Positions 20,576 through 31,123 of a stretch of DNA of 64,000 nucleotides are shown here, piece after piece (the stretch's first letter is position 1; every line of letters begins with the position of its first letter). The translations under genes and the position numbers were made by a program. The notes under the pieces are model-generated. The model was not told where the DNA came from, ran no database searches, and worked only from the letters and a program-made list of their open reading frames with translations. The stretch covers positions 6,572,001 through 6,636,000 of the forward strand of contig OZ004582.1 in assembly GCA_963924555.1 (NCBI GenBank), given 5' to 3'. The stretch comes from Crambe crambe (Eukaryota; Porifera; Demospongiae; Poecilosclerida; Crambeidae).

Positions 20576-21191
20576 TAGCCTCCAGGCCCGCTTTTTTCGC
20601 GGGGCGGTGGAAAAGCAAAGGGCCTGGTATAAGTTGCATGCGCATGCACTTCATCCCCCCCATTTAGGGGGATCGCTATACTTTCGGGCACGTCCGTTAC
20701 ACAATCGTAATAAACATTACATCATCGTAATTTTGAGAGCTGAGTCAGCAGCTAGCTCTAGACTGTTCTGTCTTTCTGCGCTAGATTCAACTCACCTCAC
20801 TCCCAGAAGCGTTCTGTGCAAGCTGTTTATGAAAAAAGTTATTTGTTTGTGTCGCTACCAACTGGTTCGACGAGAAGAGTCGCTGCTATCAAAGTATCAT
20901 GTCTTGACTTACCTTTTGTTTTTGACCATAAGCTTGGCTTGAGAGGGATAGATCTGTTCTTGTGTCTTAGTTTATTTTCACTGATGTGGATAAGGTCTGG
21001 AGCCAGATCTAGCCAGCTAGCTTTAAGCTGCACTGATTGAATGCGCACGTGCTACATACATTTTTATGATCATCATGGATGAAATTTTACGTATTATTTC
21101 GTGTCTGATTAAGCGTATGCGCATGCAACTTATACCAGGTCCTTCGCTTTTCCACCACCCCGCGAAAAAAGCGGGCCTGGGTACGAGGCTA
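20576..21191. mobile_element. MITE with ~75 bp terminal inverted repeats, copy 2
   Basis: Full-length relative of 94-698, beginning TAGCCTCCAGGCCCGC and ending GCGGGCCTGGGTACGAGGCTA. Flanks TCCTCTATCC and TCCTCTACTT share seven of ten bases, consistent with a decayed 10 bp target duplication. Confidence 0.75.
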
Positions 21192-21215
21192 TCCTCTACT
21201 TATGGAAATTGTACA

Positions 21216-21433
21216 CCATTATTCATAGGTGCTGATTAAGTGAAAGATGTGGTCATGTAGTAGTGGTATCACTGGTATGTACTGACTAAACCCAACGTGT
21301 TTATCCTTAAACCCTCTCTTTATAAGACTGTCCACAGGCATAGCAATGTTGAAGTATTAAATTATAGTAGTATGATTAAGGAATTTTTGGAAAGCCCACA
21401 CTAATGGGGTACGTTTAACCCCTGTGAGCTTGA
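21216..21433 (+). ncRNA. Sm-RNA unit 29 (complete)
   Basis: TAAACCC box 21,287, TATA 21,321 (34 bp), Sm site 21,382-21,390, distal stem GGGGT/ACCCC. The hairpin is followed by GTTTAAGAAAGTGA (21,437-21,450), which resembles the metazoan snRNA 3' box; few other units show it. Confidence 0.6.
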
Positions 21434-21467
21434 AATGTTTAAGAAAGTGAATAGGTGTGCTACATAT

Positions 21468-21724
21468 ACAAGTGAGCGCAAAAAATTTCTTTTAAATAAA
21501 AAATTAAGTAGGGATAGCTTAAAATCTAACTGGGCTGTATAATGTACTGCAGCCTCGTATGAAAACAATCCTACATTTATATTCACTGCCTTTAGCTAGC
21601 TATGGGCCGTTGTAAAAGTAGGGATTGTTTTCATACGAGGCTGCAGTACATATACAGCCCAGTTAGATTTTAGGCTATCCCTACTTAACTTTTTATTTAG
21701 AAGAAATTTTTTGCGCTCACTTGT
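21468..21724. mobile_element. 257 bp foldback element
   Basis: Two arms of about 105 bp are near-perfect inverse copies: ACAAGTGAGCGC at the left edge and GCGCTCACTTGT at the right, with CAGCCTCGTATGAAAACAAT opposite ATTGTTTTCATACGAGGCTG near the centre. About 44 bp separate the arms. No ORF of substance. Confidence 0.75.
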
Positions 21725-22121
21725 TTTTATCCTTTTTTTTAGTGCTTGAAGTTGAAAGTAAGTTTGTATAAGTAAAGAATTGAGGGTGGCAGTATTGATC
21801 GTCACTTGAACTGAGAGTATGCAGTGATTATTAATATTTGACATGAGGCTACAGTATATAGTCTATACAAAGCCAGCTCTATATAAACCTGATAGTGTTA
21901 TTTAGAGCTTGTGGTCCAGTGTAGTAAAGATTCTCACCTGGACTAATTTACAGAGTTTGGGTTACTCTTCCCTCTAAAAACCAAGTTTAAGAAATGTAAG
22001 TGGGGAAAAGAAATATTGTTCATTGGCTTAATGAAAGGGGCTCCCCTTTCTGTGTCGTCATCTCCATGCCTTATTCACTCCACACAAGTAGTAGATTTTG
22101 TGAGATGCATTCGAAGAACGT

Positions 22122-22150
22122 AGTGGCTAAACCCAATGTATCTAGGCACT
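22122..22150 (+). pseudogene. Orphan TAAACCC box
   Basis: GTGGCTAAACCCAATGTATC without TATA, Sm site or hairpin; a fragment of a unit. Confidence 0.3.
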
Positions 22151-22765
22151 CTGTGCATTTGAATTATGAATTATGTTTTGTTGGGTGGTTTTTTTGTTTT
22201 CGATTGCCTTATTAGGAGAGGAGAAGTCTCTTCTGATTGAATTATAAGTACATAGCCTGAATGATTTAACAATTAGCATACTCATTGAACTACCAGTAAC
22301 CAACACATAGTCAATCTTTATCTGCAAGCTGTAGTTAGCTTGGGAAAGAACAGTAGCTCCTCCCTTTCTCTGACTGGCTGCCGAGAATGCTTGCATTTGG
22401 AATCATCTCTTTTTTGGTGCTACTAATTTCTGTTAAGTCTCAGGCTCGCCCCACAATGCATTGCAGTATGTAGCTACTGAATGTAAGAGGTTACCAAGAG
22501 ATTTTGATTATTCGTGAAGATAGATGGAGAATGTGGCCATGTGGTATCCAGGTTTAAAACCAGAACAGAATCAAGACTCGAATAGTTGGTTCCAAGGCCA
22601 AGGAATACCCTTTATCCAAATCAGTGCCTTTATGACAGGGACATCCCCCTATCTAAGTTTCAGTAATGACAGGGACATGCCCTCTATCCAAGGTTTTTAA
22701 TGAGAGGGACATCCCCTTTATCCAAAGTTTCAGTCCTGGGGAAGAAGGAAGTAATTAGAGTGATA

Positions 22766-22945
22766 ACATTATTCATAGCTTGCTAATTAAGTGAGGAATG
22801 TGAATGGACTAAACCCAACAAGTCCAACCATGCACTTGCTCTTTATAAAGGATCCAGGTGTGTCAGGACACAACCAACTCTTCTCCATATAGAACCATAA
22901 AAGAATTTTTGGAAAGCTCATGCTAATTGATCTCCATGAGCTTGA
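22766..22945 (+). ncRNA. Sm-RNA unit 30 (complete, variant hairpin)
   Basis: TAAACCC box 22,810, TATA 22,844 (34 bp), Sm site 22,904-22,912, basal stem AAGCTCATG/CATGAGCTT. It shares promoter and CCAGGTGTGTC with unit 28, then differs until the Sm site. Confidence 0.58.
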
Positions 22946-23465
22946 AACAGTTATTCATATCAAGGGGTCAAAGTACTTACATTAGTAAATTTTTGGATGT
23001 TGATTAATCTTTGTGATCATGCTGGAAAATGAAGGTTAATTACTTAGTACAAAAAATAGTGAAGCTGTAACAGTGAAAATTAAATTGTTATTGTCTAGCA
23101 AGAATTTCCCAATTTAATTAAGGTAGACTATTTTTTTTATTTTATTGTGGGGCCTGTGTAAATTTTCTGTCAGTGATCATTTTGGCTTGTTCATTACTTA
23201 ATTACTTAATGCTTAATACTAAATTGGGAAGTATTTCAATAATGATATGCTTGGCCACCACGTACGTGCTGGTAGCAATATTTTAGCCAAAGGAGTCGAA
23301 GCACAAAATGAGTTAGTACTTGTTCACTGTTTCAATCACCATGTCACACGAACATAGGGATGGCTGAGTATATGGTTCAAAAGACTTCAATTGCCACCTT
23401 ACCCAACGCCAAAACGCATCCCTACTTTGTTACCCTTTACGTGTTCGGTGATCACTCCTCTATCC

Positions 23466-23551
23466 TAGCCTCGTACCCAGGCCCGCTTTTTTCACAGGGC
23501 GGTGGAAAAGCGAAGGGCCTGGTATAAGTTGCATGCGCATGCGCTCCATCC
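23466..23551. mobile_element. MITE, copy 3, left end only
   Basis: TAGCCTCGTACCCAGGCCCG through GTTGCATGCGCATGCGCTCC; the remainder is missing. Its left flank equals that of copy 2 because the flank was duplicated. Confidence 0.65.
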
Positions 23552-23609
23552 CCCCTCTCCTTTATTCCTCCATGTCTTGGGCTACTCATTAACAGATGGA
23601 GGAAATTAA

Positions 23610-23820
23610 CTATTATTCATGGGTGCTGAAAGATGTGGTCATGTAGTAGTGGTATCACTGGTATGTACTGACTAAACCCAACATGTCTATCCTTTAACCC
23701 TCTCTTTATAAGACTGTCCACAGGCACTGCAATGTTGAAATATTAATCGAAAACATGTGATCTTAAGGAATTTTTGGAAAGCCCACACTAATGGGGTACA
23801 TTTAACCCCTGTGAGCTTGA
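23610..23820 (+). ncRNA. Sm-RNA unit 31 (complete)
   Basis: TAAACCC box 23,673, TATA 23,707 (34 bp), Sm site 23,769-23,777, distal stem GGGGT/ACCCC. Paralogue of unit 29; the two match as far as GCAATGTTGAA.TATTAA and then differ for about 20 bp. Confidence 0.6.
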
Positions 23821-24454
23821 AATATTAAAGAAAGTGAAATGAGGGTGCCGTTTTACAAGACTCTGTTTTTTTTTCAAATAAGTAGAGCTTGCACGGCCAC
23901 AGTCCTATGTAGTAAAGGTTCATTGCATCATCACCTGGATTAATTCACAGTGTGGGTTGCTGTATAGCAAGTAATTTTTGCAATTATGCAGAACTTTTCG
24001 TTTAAAACCACAAAATCCGTGATATTAAATTAGCAAGTTTAAAAATGTAAGTTGGGGGAAAGAAATATCATTTATTGGCTTAATGAAAGGGGCTTCTCTT
24101 TCTGTGTTGTCATCTCCATGCCCATGCCTTCAAGTAGATGAAATGATTCATACTGTAGCTTGCTAACAGTAGCTCCCCTTCTCTGATTGGTCGCCATTTG
24201 GAATCATCTCTTGCTCAAATACATTCGGTGGCCTCAAATTCACAATCAAAAGTCGTGTGTGACTTACCACCAAATTCCTGAACGTATATAGGAATAAAGA
24301 AGGGAAACTGTGGATATAACGATGGTAAAAGCACATTGTGTGGTTATTACTCCACAAGTTGATATAAATTTCATTGTCGTATGTGAGAGGATCATGGAGT
24401 TACAGCCGTCAAAGAATATTTGATGATGATGAACGAATCATAAAAATTTTAGAT

Positions 24455-24559
24455 TTAGGCGGCGGCTGGTGCCGATTGTTGGCGCTGTTCTGGAGGAGTT
24501 TGAGCAGTCACATCATCATCTTCTGCATTGTTTTCCAGATGTAAGAAGTTTAGTTGAGC
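24455..24559 (-). other. Possible orphan terminal exon (34 codons)
   Basis: On the - strand a good acceptor (pyrimidine tract then GCTACAG) is followed by 34 codons and TAA. The peptide is acidic then Gln/Pro/Ala-rich (AQLNFLHLENNAEDDD...). Composition looks coding, but I recognise no family and no upstream exon, so it may be a transposon remnant or chance. Confidence 0.2.
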
Positions 24560-24662
24560 CTGTAGCAAGAATAGAAGAGATACAGAGATTCTAGTTTGTA
24601 TTGTTCTAATGAGAGAAGCCACGCCCATTCCATACTAGCACTCTCTGATGTCTTTTCTGATT

Positions 24663-24678
24663 GGGGGGGGGGGGGGGG
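24663..24678. repeat. Poly-G tract
   Basis: 16 G, preceded by TTTTCTGATT and followed by TCTATGTGGCA, the same setting as the block-B tracts. Confidence 0.85.
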
Positions 24679-25132
24679 TCTATGTGGCACTTGCACTCTG
24701 GAGTCCCCAGTGTCCAGTGTCTTTTAACACTGTGTCTTTTATTAATAGCTTTATCTTTTGAATGTCTCTGGTGGGTTGAATGAAGGACACTACATTTATG
24801 TCATATGTACATTCTTCCAGTTCTGTTTGGTGTGATATGGTAACATTATCTGCTACAAGCATCACTCACCACAATCCTTTGCATTTGTGTGGTTTGGAGA
24901 TCCATAAGTCATACAACGGCCTCCTTCAGTAGTGTTATTGATTAGAGTCTGGGAATAATGAAGTAAGAATTATATATACCCTTGTATTCGTCTAAATCCA
25001 TGAATATTTTACTCCAGATTTTTAAGTGCGAAAGACAAGTGTGCCAATTATATCCCTTATCGTCATAATGAAGGGGGCTTCACCCTCTTTTTTTTTTGTC
25101 ATCCTCATGTCTTTTGGAGATAATTACACTTT

Positions 25133-25335
25133 AACATTATTCATAGCTTGCTAATTAAGTGAAGAATGTATAGTGGCTAAACCCAATGTGTCTTTTCTCC
25201 AATTCTCTCTTTATAAGAAGTCCAAATGAGCTGTAGTGGACTGCAGTCTAGTGAACAATCTAGTGACCATAATTCTTAATCTAATTTTTGGAAAGCCCAC
25301 ACTGGGGAGGTTCCAAATAACCTCTGTGTGCTTGA
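25133..25335 (+). ncRNA. Sm-RNA unit 32 (complete)
   Basis: TAAACCC box 25,178, TATA 25,212 (34 bp), long unit-specific segment (71 bp TATA to Sm), Sm site 25,283-25,291, distal stem GAGGTT/AACCTC with CCAAAT loop. Confidence 0.6.
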
Positions 25336-25672
25336 ATTTTGCTTCGGTTTGGTTGTGAATTGAAGCCTTTTTCTATGGAGTGGTAGAAGAGGGTAGCCAT
25401 ACAGTATAATATTGAAGAATTGTAATTGGCAGATTCCCCAGAGTTATTAAGCATTCATATTCTACAAATAACCAGCACAATAATTGTAGCTAGCTTAGCT
25501 AGGGGAAAGAATACTGTAATGGTCGAACGCTCAGTTATCCAGATGACTTTGTCCAAACTTTTTACCAGGCTGCTGTATAACTAAGTGAATCAGTCCAGAT
25601 AACTTATGGTATAAGCTGCATTGTTTCATTAATAGCCTAGAAAAGTGTTGGATGCTACTAATTTCTGTTACG

Positions 25673-25676
<4 letters not shown>

Positions 25677-25748
<72 letters not shown>
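25677..25748. repeat. (CT)n microsatellite
   Basis: About 36 uninterrupted CT units; the two long ORFs over it are artefacts of the repeat. Confidence 0.95.
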
Positions 25749-25752
<4 letters not shown>

Positions 25753-25794
25753 AATGTATGTATTAATACATCTGTTGTAGTAAAAAATAGCTCC

Positions 25795-26135
25795 CCTGGC
25801 TTTTCCTTGCATTTCGTCACACTTGAAGTCGTGTGTGACTTTGTCCTTACCACTAAATTGAATTCTTTGCAATACCTAGAAAGACAGGACTCCTAAACAT
25901 ATTATAGGAATTTTATCCCCTGAGGAAGGCCTGAGCACCAGGCCGAAATGTCGGATGTGAAACGAATTTTTGATATATATTATCTAGAGAATTTTTCATA
26001 GGAATAACTTTTCTGATTGGGGATCCACCCATTTGGCAGAAATGTGTTTGGAATGCTTTCCTCATCAGATTATTTAATGAATGGGGAGGGCCTGGCCCCT
26101 CCCCCTCATGAAGCCCTGCATGTGATGTAGGGACT
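25795..26135 (+). repeat. Spacer block B, copy 6, interrupted
   Basis: Block-B motifs (GTCCTTACCACTAAATTGAA; TTTGGCAGAAATG; GCCCTGCATGTGATGT) flank an inserted stretch at about 25,910-26,000 that carries the hammerhead-like motif. Confidence 0.5.
25918..25952 (+). ncRNA. Hammerhead-ribozyme-like core, copy 1
   Basis: CCCCTGAGGA (fits CUGANGA) is followed by a perfect stem GGCCTG-AGCA-CAGGCC and then GAAA, which is the order of the hammerhead core. A closing stem III and the cleavage triplet could not be made out, so activity is doubtful. A second copy lies on the - strand near 46,640. Such motifs are known from Penelope-like elements. Confidence 0.35.
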
Positions 26136-26183
26136 ATTTTTGAATATCCTCTTTTATCTAGAAGAAATTTTTTGCACTCATAA

Positions 26184-26406
26184 CTGTTATTCATAGTTGC
26201 TAATTAATTATGTGAAGAATGTGGTTATTATTATAGTTGTGGTATGTACTGACTAAACCCAACGTGTCTAACCCTAAACCCTCTCTTTATAAGGAAAAGT
26301 GATACTATCTAGCAGAGAGCCACACATTCAAGTACTTCACTCAGACTATTTCAGTTAATTTTTGGAAAGCCCACGTTAATAGGGTTCATTAACCTCGTGA
26401 GCTTGA
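26184..26406 (+). ncRNA. Sm-RNA unit 33 (complete)
   Basis: TAAACCC box 26,254, TATA 26,288 (34 bp), Sm site 26,357-26,365, distal stem AGGGTT/AACCTC-type with CATT loop. Confidence 0.6.
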
Positions 26407-26449
26407 AACAGTATTCCTTAATTCCCAGTATAGCTGGCACTGTCTGCAG

Positions 26450-26640
26450 TGCTTATCATAAGAGATTGATATTGACTGGACATAATGTCCCCCACAATGT
26501 ATAGTTTGTCCCTGGACATTGCATCAGTGTGCATTTTGATATGTTACTTAAATTGTCCTGACAAACAAGTAATGACCAGGCATATGCCAATATTTGCCAG
26601 AAAATGTCACGTGTCAGGCTGTTGTCAAAGGCAGCTGCTC
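26450..26640. repeat. Dispersed repeat E, copy 2
   Basis: GATATTGACTGGACATAATG through GTCAGGCTGTTGTCA; related to 11,860-12,055 and 37,970-38,095. A further GTTTTGGTCGGTTGGTTCCA is repeated at 26,658 and 26,721. Confidence 0.5.
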
Positions 26641-27078
26641 TACGTATACCACAATAAGGTTTTGGTCGGTTGGTTCCAAGGCCAAGAAATAGCATGCTAT
26701 AAACTAACACCTTATATCAGGTTTTGGTCGGTTGGTTCCAATGCCAAGAGATAGAAGAGTTCCTTCCTTATATCAGGCTATAAACCAGTTAACTAATGAT
26801 GATTTTGGCTAGAGTATCTGTCATTGGTAGGTGGTTCAAAGCCACTTCGTAACAGGTGTGTGAAGTAGGACATTGATAACTGAATTTTCTCTGATCTGGC
26901 ATACTGAGCTATTACAAATAATTCTGGACTGGAGTCCTTTTAGGAGAATATTACCTATTCAACTAAAAATAGCGTAAGCATGTGATATAATGTTACGGTA
27001 GAATATCTACGTAATATTTTTATCTGCAAGAGATTTTGTCTTATGATTATTCATGAGGAGGGTAATTAATAGTTAAAC

Positions 27079-27282
27079 CGTTATTCATAGCTGCTGATTA
27101 AATGAAGAATGTAATAATCATGTAGTGGTATGTACTGACTAAACCCAACGTGTCTAACCCTAAACCCTCTCTTTATAAGAACCCTCTACATTGATACAAT
27201 AATGGAATTTAGTATAATGGAATTTAGTATAAATTTTTGGAAAGCCCACAACAAAGAGGTTCAGTAACCTCTGTGAGCTTGA
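27079..27282 (+). ncRNA. Sm-RNA unit 34 (complete)
   Basis: TAAACCC box 27,140, TATA 27,174 (34 bp), Sm site 27,232-27,240, distal stem GAGGTT/AACCTC. The unit-specific segment contains a perfect tandem repeat of AATGGAATTTAGTAT immediately before the Sm site. Confidence 0.6.
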
Positions 27283-27399
27283 AACTATCAGAGGAAACTC
27301 ATCACAATTATGTAATGTACTGCATATAACTGATTAACTCTCAGTGTGGAGTAGTCAGTTACTCAGTTGGTGTATTTGTCACGTACCTGATCTCCGAGT

Positions 27400-27540
27400 T
27401 TTTGACCTTGTCATATTTGCACAAATATAATTTTAGTGGGTACATATTCATGATCCTTTCACTTATTGTGCTTTTACCATCATTATCCACACAGTTTTCC
27501 TCCAAAATAATCAGTCATATCGAACGACTTTTCATTATAA
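27400..27540. repeat. Inverted pair with 30,905-31,045
   Basis: GGAGGAAAACTGTGTGGATA, CGATGGTAAAAGCACAATAA and GATCATGAATATGTACCCAC occur on opposite strands at the two sites. Confidence 0.7.
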
Positions 27541-27807
27541 AACGATACAACGTCAGCCATTTTTAGACATCATTTGCACGTGCATCTGTTGTGATCACGT
27601 GCACGTGTGCGCCCGCCGAACAAACATCGAAATTATGTAATAATTCCTACATCACTGCATGAACAATTAAAGCAGCTTGGTGGGAGGCAGAAGGCAGCAT
27701 ACTTTTGATGTTTGTTCACAGAAACTGCTATAATAGGTAAAAGTACAGACTGACTCCTTTTTATTTAGCATAATTTTTTTCCCTTCATACCATTTTTAAT
27801 GATAATG

Positions 27808-27846
27808 AATTTTTGGAAACCTCACATTAATGATTTGTGAGCTTGA
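27808..27846 (+). pseudogene. Sm-RNA unit 35, 3' half only
   Basis: Sm site AATTTTTGG 27,808-27,816 and a shortened tail CCTCACATTAATGATTTGTG; no recognisable box or TATA. Confidence 0.4.
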
Positions 27847-28006
27847 AACATGATGCATTAGTAAAGTAAGTGAAGGTCCAAATATTTCTACTGAGTTCCA
27901 GCTAGGCAGCTATTATAAGGCTCACTTGCATGGATAAGCCCAGTGGATAAGTCAATTATGATAAATTATCTTGCAATTACAATTAGACCATGACATTATA
28001 TATACG

Positions 28007-28148
28007 TTAGACACTGAGACCAAAGGATCTACGGTCTATTTAGAAACCTGAGAGCCCTGGGCTGTAGCGTCCCGAGCACAGCGAGGGCACTACTAAGGGC
28101 CCGAAGGCTTCTAAACAGACCGTAGATCCCGTTGGTCAAGGTGTCTAA
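28007..28148. mobile_element. Foldback element F, copy 2
   Basis: Same design as 12,181-12,318, but both arms have changed together: GATCTACGGTCTATTTAGAA is opposite TTCTAAACAGACCGTAGATC. The central GTAGCGTCCCGAGC is conserved. Confidence 0.7.
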
Positions 28149-28309
28149 CTTATTTAGACTATGACCAATCACTGGAGTTGTTTAACCTACCTCAACACGC
28201 ACTTGGAAACAATAACCATGGTTTTTAAATGCAATAAACATGAATCAGAGCGCACCTAAAAACAATAACCGTGGCCACCGTGATGCTTTGCTAGAATTGG
28301 ACCAATTGG

Positions 28310-28410
28310 AATGACCATCTTTACCGGGTTTTCTAAGTGCCAGTAGCACTTAGAGAACCTGCTCGGGAGGGACTCTACGGGATTTAGAGTCCCTCTAGCT
28401 GACCAATCAG
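28310..28410. repeat. Pair of short hairpins
   Basis: TCTAAGTGCCAGTAGCACTTAGA and GGACTCTACGGGATTTAGAGTCC, read as stems CTAAGTGC/GCACTTAG and GGACTCTA/TAGAGTCC. Function unknown; likely part of a repeat. Confidence 0.5.
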
Positions 28411-28571
28411 GTAACTGGCATGTGACTAACTATAGTCTAAGCACAATTAGAACACAACATTATGCACATGCAGGACTCTATTGTATACCTGGGGCATTTT
28501 GGAGTGAGTCATGACCTGAGAGTCTGAATAAAATAGTCATGTTGGTTAGCTTCCCATAGAACACTGAGTTA

Positions 28572-28767
28572 ACCATTATCCATAGCTGCTAATTAAAATG
28601 TTGTGGTTCGTAGGGACTAAACCCAACGTGTCTTAGTCTCAAACCCTCTGTTTATAAGAGAGGGTCTTGCATTTCCATTTAACCAACCTTCAGCATATTA
28701 ACTGAAGTTTGCAATTTTTGGAAAGCCCACAACAAAGAGGTTAAGTCAACAACCTCTGTGTGCTTGA
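28572..28767 (+). ncRNA. Sm-RNA unit 36 (complete)
   Basis: TAAACCC box 28,618, TATA 28,653 (35 bp), Sm site 28,713-28,721, distal stem GAGGTT/AACCTC with a longer AAGTCAAC loop. Paralogue of unit 39. Confidence 0.58.
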
Positions 28768-28769
28768 AC

Positions 28770-29560
28770 TAAATATGAGCAGTCAACCATAACAAATGAT
28801 TCTTGAGAGGAGTAGAATTGTAGTTCAAGGTCACCAGCACTGGTGCTGCTACAACAGGTGGGTTAATAGCAATGCTTTCCAACACTTGTAGTGGTACAAA
28901 AAGCACTCGTGCATGTAACCTCAAAATGTAGACACTTTTGAGACCAGTAACAATAAGTGTCCTAGAGTCTCCCCCTGGCTATACTTTCAAACTGGGTGCT
29001 TAAGTATATTCATGAGAATTTAGTACCATAGACCCAGCCCACTTTCTTTGAAGTTCTATATCAGTATACTGGGGGAACAATGTCCTAGGTGTCCTTGATT
29101 CAGGGGTGAATTTTATTGCAATGAGGATTATAACTCTTTTGAAATGATCTGACAAAATGTCAGACCATGGGTAGCGATATTATGATATGGCCTTTACATT
29201 CTTTAGTGCAATGGGATGTTTTATGCCAATATGATGTCAGACCAAAGCAAATCTTGATCAGACATTTTGATTTTTTGACCCAGCAAATGGCCTTTTACAG
29301 ACTGTTAAAATCCTCACTGCATTGGAACCTCTATAATTAATGTGGGACCATGTAATTAGTGTCCTGATTGAAGAGGCTCTGAGCACAAAGAAGAGAAGTT
29401 TATTAAAGTGTACACATGCAATGTTACGTTGAACAAAAATTTTGCACTAACCCTCAGTGCATGCATGAGAGGGTTATGGTATTCCACACACACATAGACA
29501 CACCTTGGAATTTTCTCAAGCATTAATTTTTGGAAAGCTCTGTGAGCTTGATTGTGATGG
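28770..29560 (+). repeat. Segmental duplication (partner 31,332-32,330)
   Basis: Contains GTGTCCTAGAGTCTCCCCCT, CCATAGACCCAGCCCACTTT and TGGACCATGTAATTAGTGTC-like motifs in the same order as 31,332-32,330. ORFs in either copy are not conserved in frame. Confidence 0.75.
29525..29551 (+). pseudogene. Sm-RNA unit 37, 3' half only, minimal hairpin
   Basis: AATTTTTGG 29,525-29,533 then AAAGCTCTGTGAGCTT: a perfect AAGCTC/GAGCTT stem with a TGT loop. The tail equals unit 40, but the promoter is missing here. Confidence 0.45.
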
Positions 29561-29869
29561 TACAGCAGATTTCAGTGCCGGCACAAGTCCAGAACAGCAA
29601 AACGATTCTCCCAGCAACTCACAAGAAAATACCAGAATAGCTAAGCTGACACAATAGCATTGTAGGATGCTACAGACTTTGTGTTTATCATCAAATTACA
29701 TGTGACGTGGATTTCTACCCGTGACTGCCACAAATGCTATCAGCATAGCTACATCAAATTCTATTGCCACAAATGCTATCAACATACATTAAGATTAAAT
29801 TCTATCTACATACATCACTCTGGCTACATCAATGAAATGTGGTTACCTGTGATAACTTTGTCATAGGAT

Positions 29870-30236
29870 ATCTGTTGCAAGTCTCATTAAATCAACTGTA
29901 CAATAGATTGCAGTGATCGAACTGATCTTGCAACATACCAAAGCATAATATAGCCTCCATTCAAGCAGTGTTGACTTTGCTCACCAACATACTCTAATTA
30001 TTAGTGTTTTGTCCATGTGGGTGTGGTTTGAACTTTGAACTTGAAGGCATATGTACCAAGTCTCATTAAATCAACTGTACAATAGATTGCAGTGATCGAA
30101 CTGATCTTGCAACATACCAAAGCATAATATAGCCTCCATTCAAGCAGTGTTAACTTTGCTCACCAACATACTCTAATTATTAGTGTTTTGTCCATGTGGG
30201 TGTGGTTTGAACTTTGAACTTGAAGGCATACGTACA
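29870..30236 (+). repeat. Tandem duplication, 179 bp period, two copies
   Basis: GTCTCATTAAATCAACTGTA through CTTTGAACTTGAAGGCATA is repeated twice with very few differences. Confidence 0.9.
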
Positions 30237-30312
30237 ATGTACATACATTAATGTTGACTCTGGCATTATGACCTTCACAAAATCTGGCACTAGGATTACG
30301 ATAATTAAAATT

Positions 30313-30521
30313 GTACTATTATTCATAGTTGCTAATTAAGTGAAGAATGTGGTCATGTAGTAGTGGTATGTACTGACTAAACCCAATGTGTCTAACCCTA
30401 AACCCTCTCTTTATAAGTAAAAAAGAATCACAAAGTTTATAGTAATCTTTTGCTAACCTACACTAAATGAATTTTTGGAAAGCCCACACTAAATGAGGTA
30501 TATATACCTCAGTGAGCTTGA
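30313..30521 (+). ncRNA. Sm-RNA unit 38 (complete)
   Basis: TAAACCC box 30,378, TATA 30,412 (34 bp), Sm site 30,470-30,478, distal stem GAGGTA/TACCTC with a TATA loop, another compensated stem. The tail is partly duplicated again at 30,561-30,594. Confidence 0.6.
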
Positions 30522-30631
30522 AATGTGATAATCCTGAGATATTCCGAGACTTGGTGTTCTAATGAGGTGTATGTTAAAACCTCAGTGAGCTTGAAATGTG
30601 ATGATCCTAAGTTATTCCAAGACTTGATGTT
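30490..30631 (+). repeat. Tandem duplication of the unit-38 tail (71 bp period)
   Basis: The second copy keeps GAGGT...ACCTCAGTGAGCTTGA but lacks a box, TATA or Sm site. Confidence 0.7.
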
Positions 30632-31123
30632 TTGATCTCTCTCTGTACAGTGAAACATTGAAACTTAGTTGTTAAGAAACATTGGTCAGTGGCCAAGAGT
30701 ATCTGCATGTACCACACCTATGCTATTTTATTCGAAAAAAAAATAATCAAATTACTGCAGTGGAAACATTTTAAACACCACAGGGCCAAATGATCAAAAA
30801 GTATGCCGGATTGGTGTTGTGATCACACCCATTACACACACCTGTGAAATTCCATCCTCTTAGCTAGCCACCAATGACAGATACTGGTTTATGATAGGTA
30901 AAAGTACAGACTTGTTATAATGTCGATATGACTGATTATTTTGGAGGAAAACTGTGTGGATAACGATGGTAAAAGCACAATAAGTGAAAGGATCATGAAT
31001 ATGTACCCACTAAAATTGTGTTTGTGCAAATATGACAAGGTCAACCTAACTGAGAGTTGATCAGCTCACTCACTTGCTGAATGAAATAAAGTCATGTTAT
31101 AAAATGAGTGGTCAGCTGAGTTA

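Noticed and set aside
22981..22996. AATTTTTGG at 22,987 as another Sm-RNA unit
   Set aside because: No TAAACCC box, TATA or hairpin accompanies it; chance match in AT-rich DNA.
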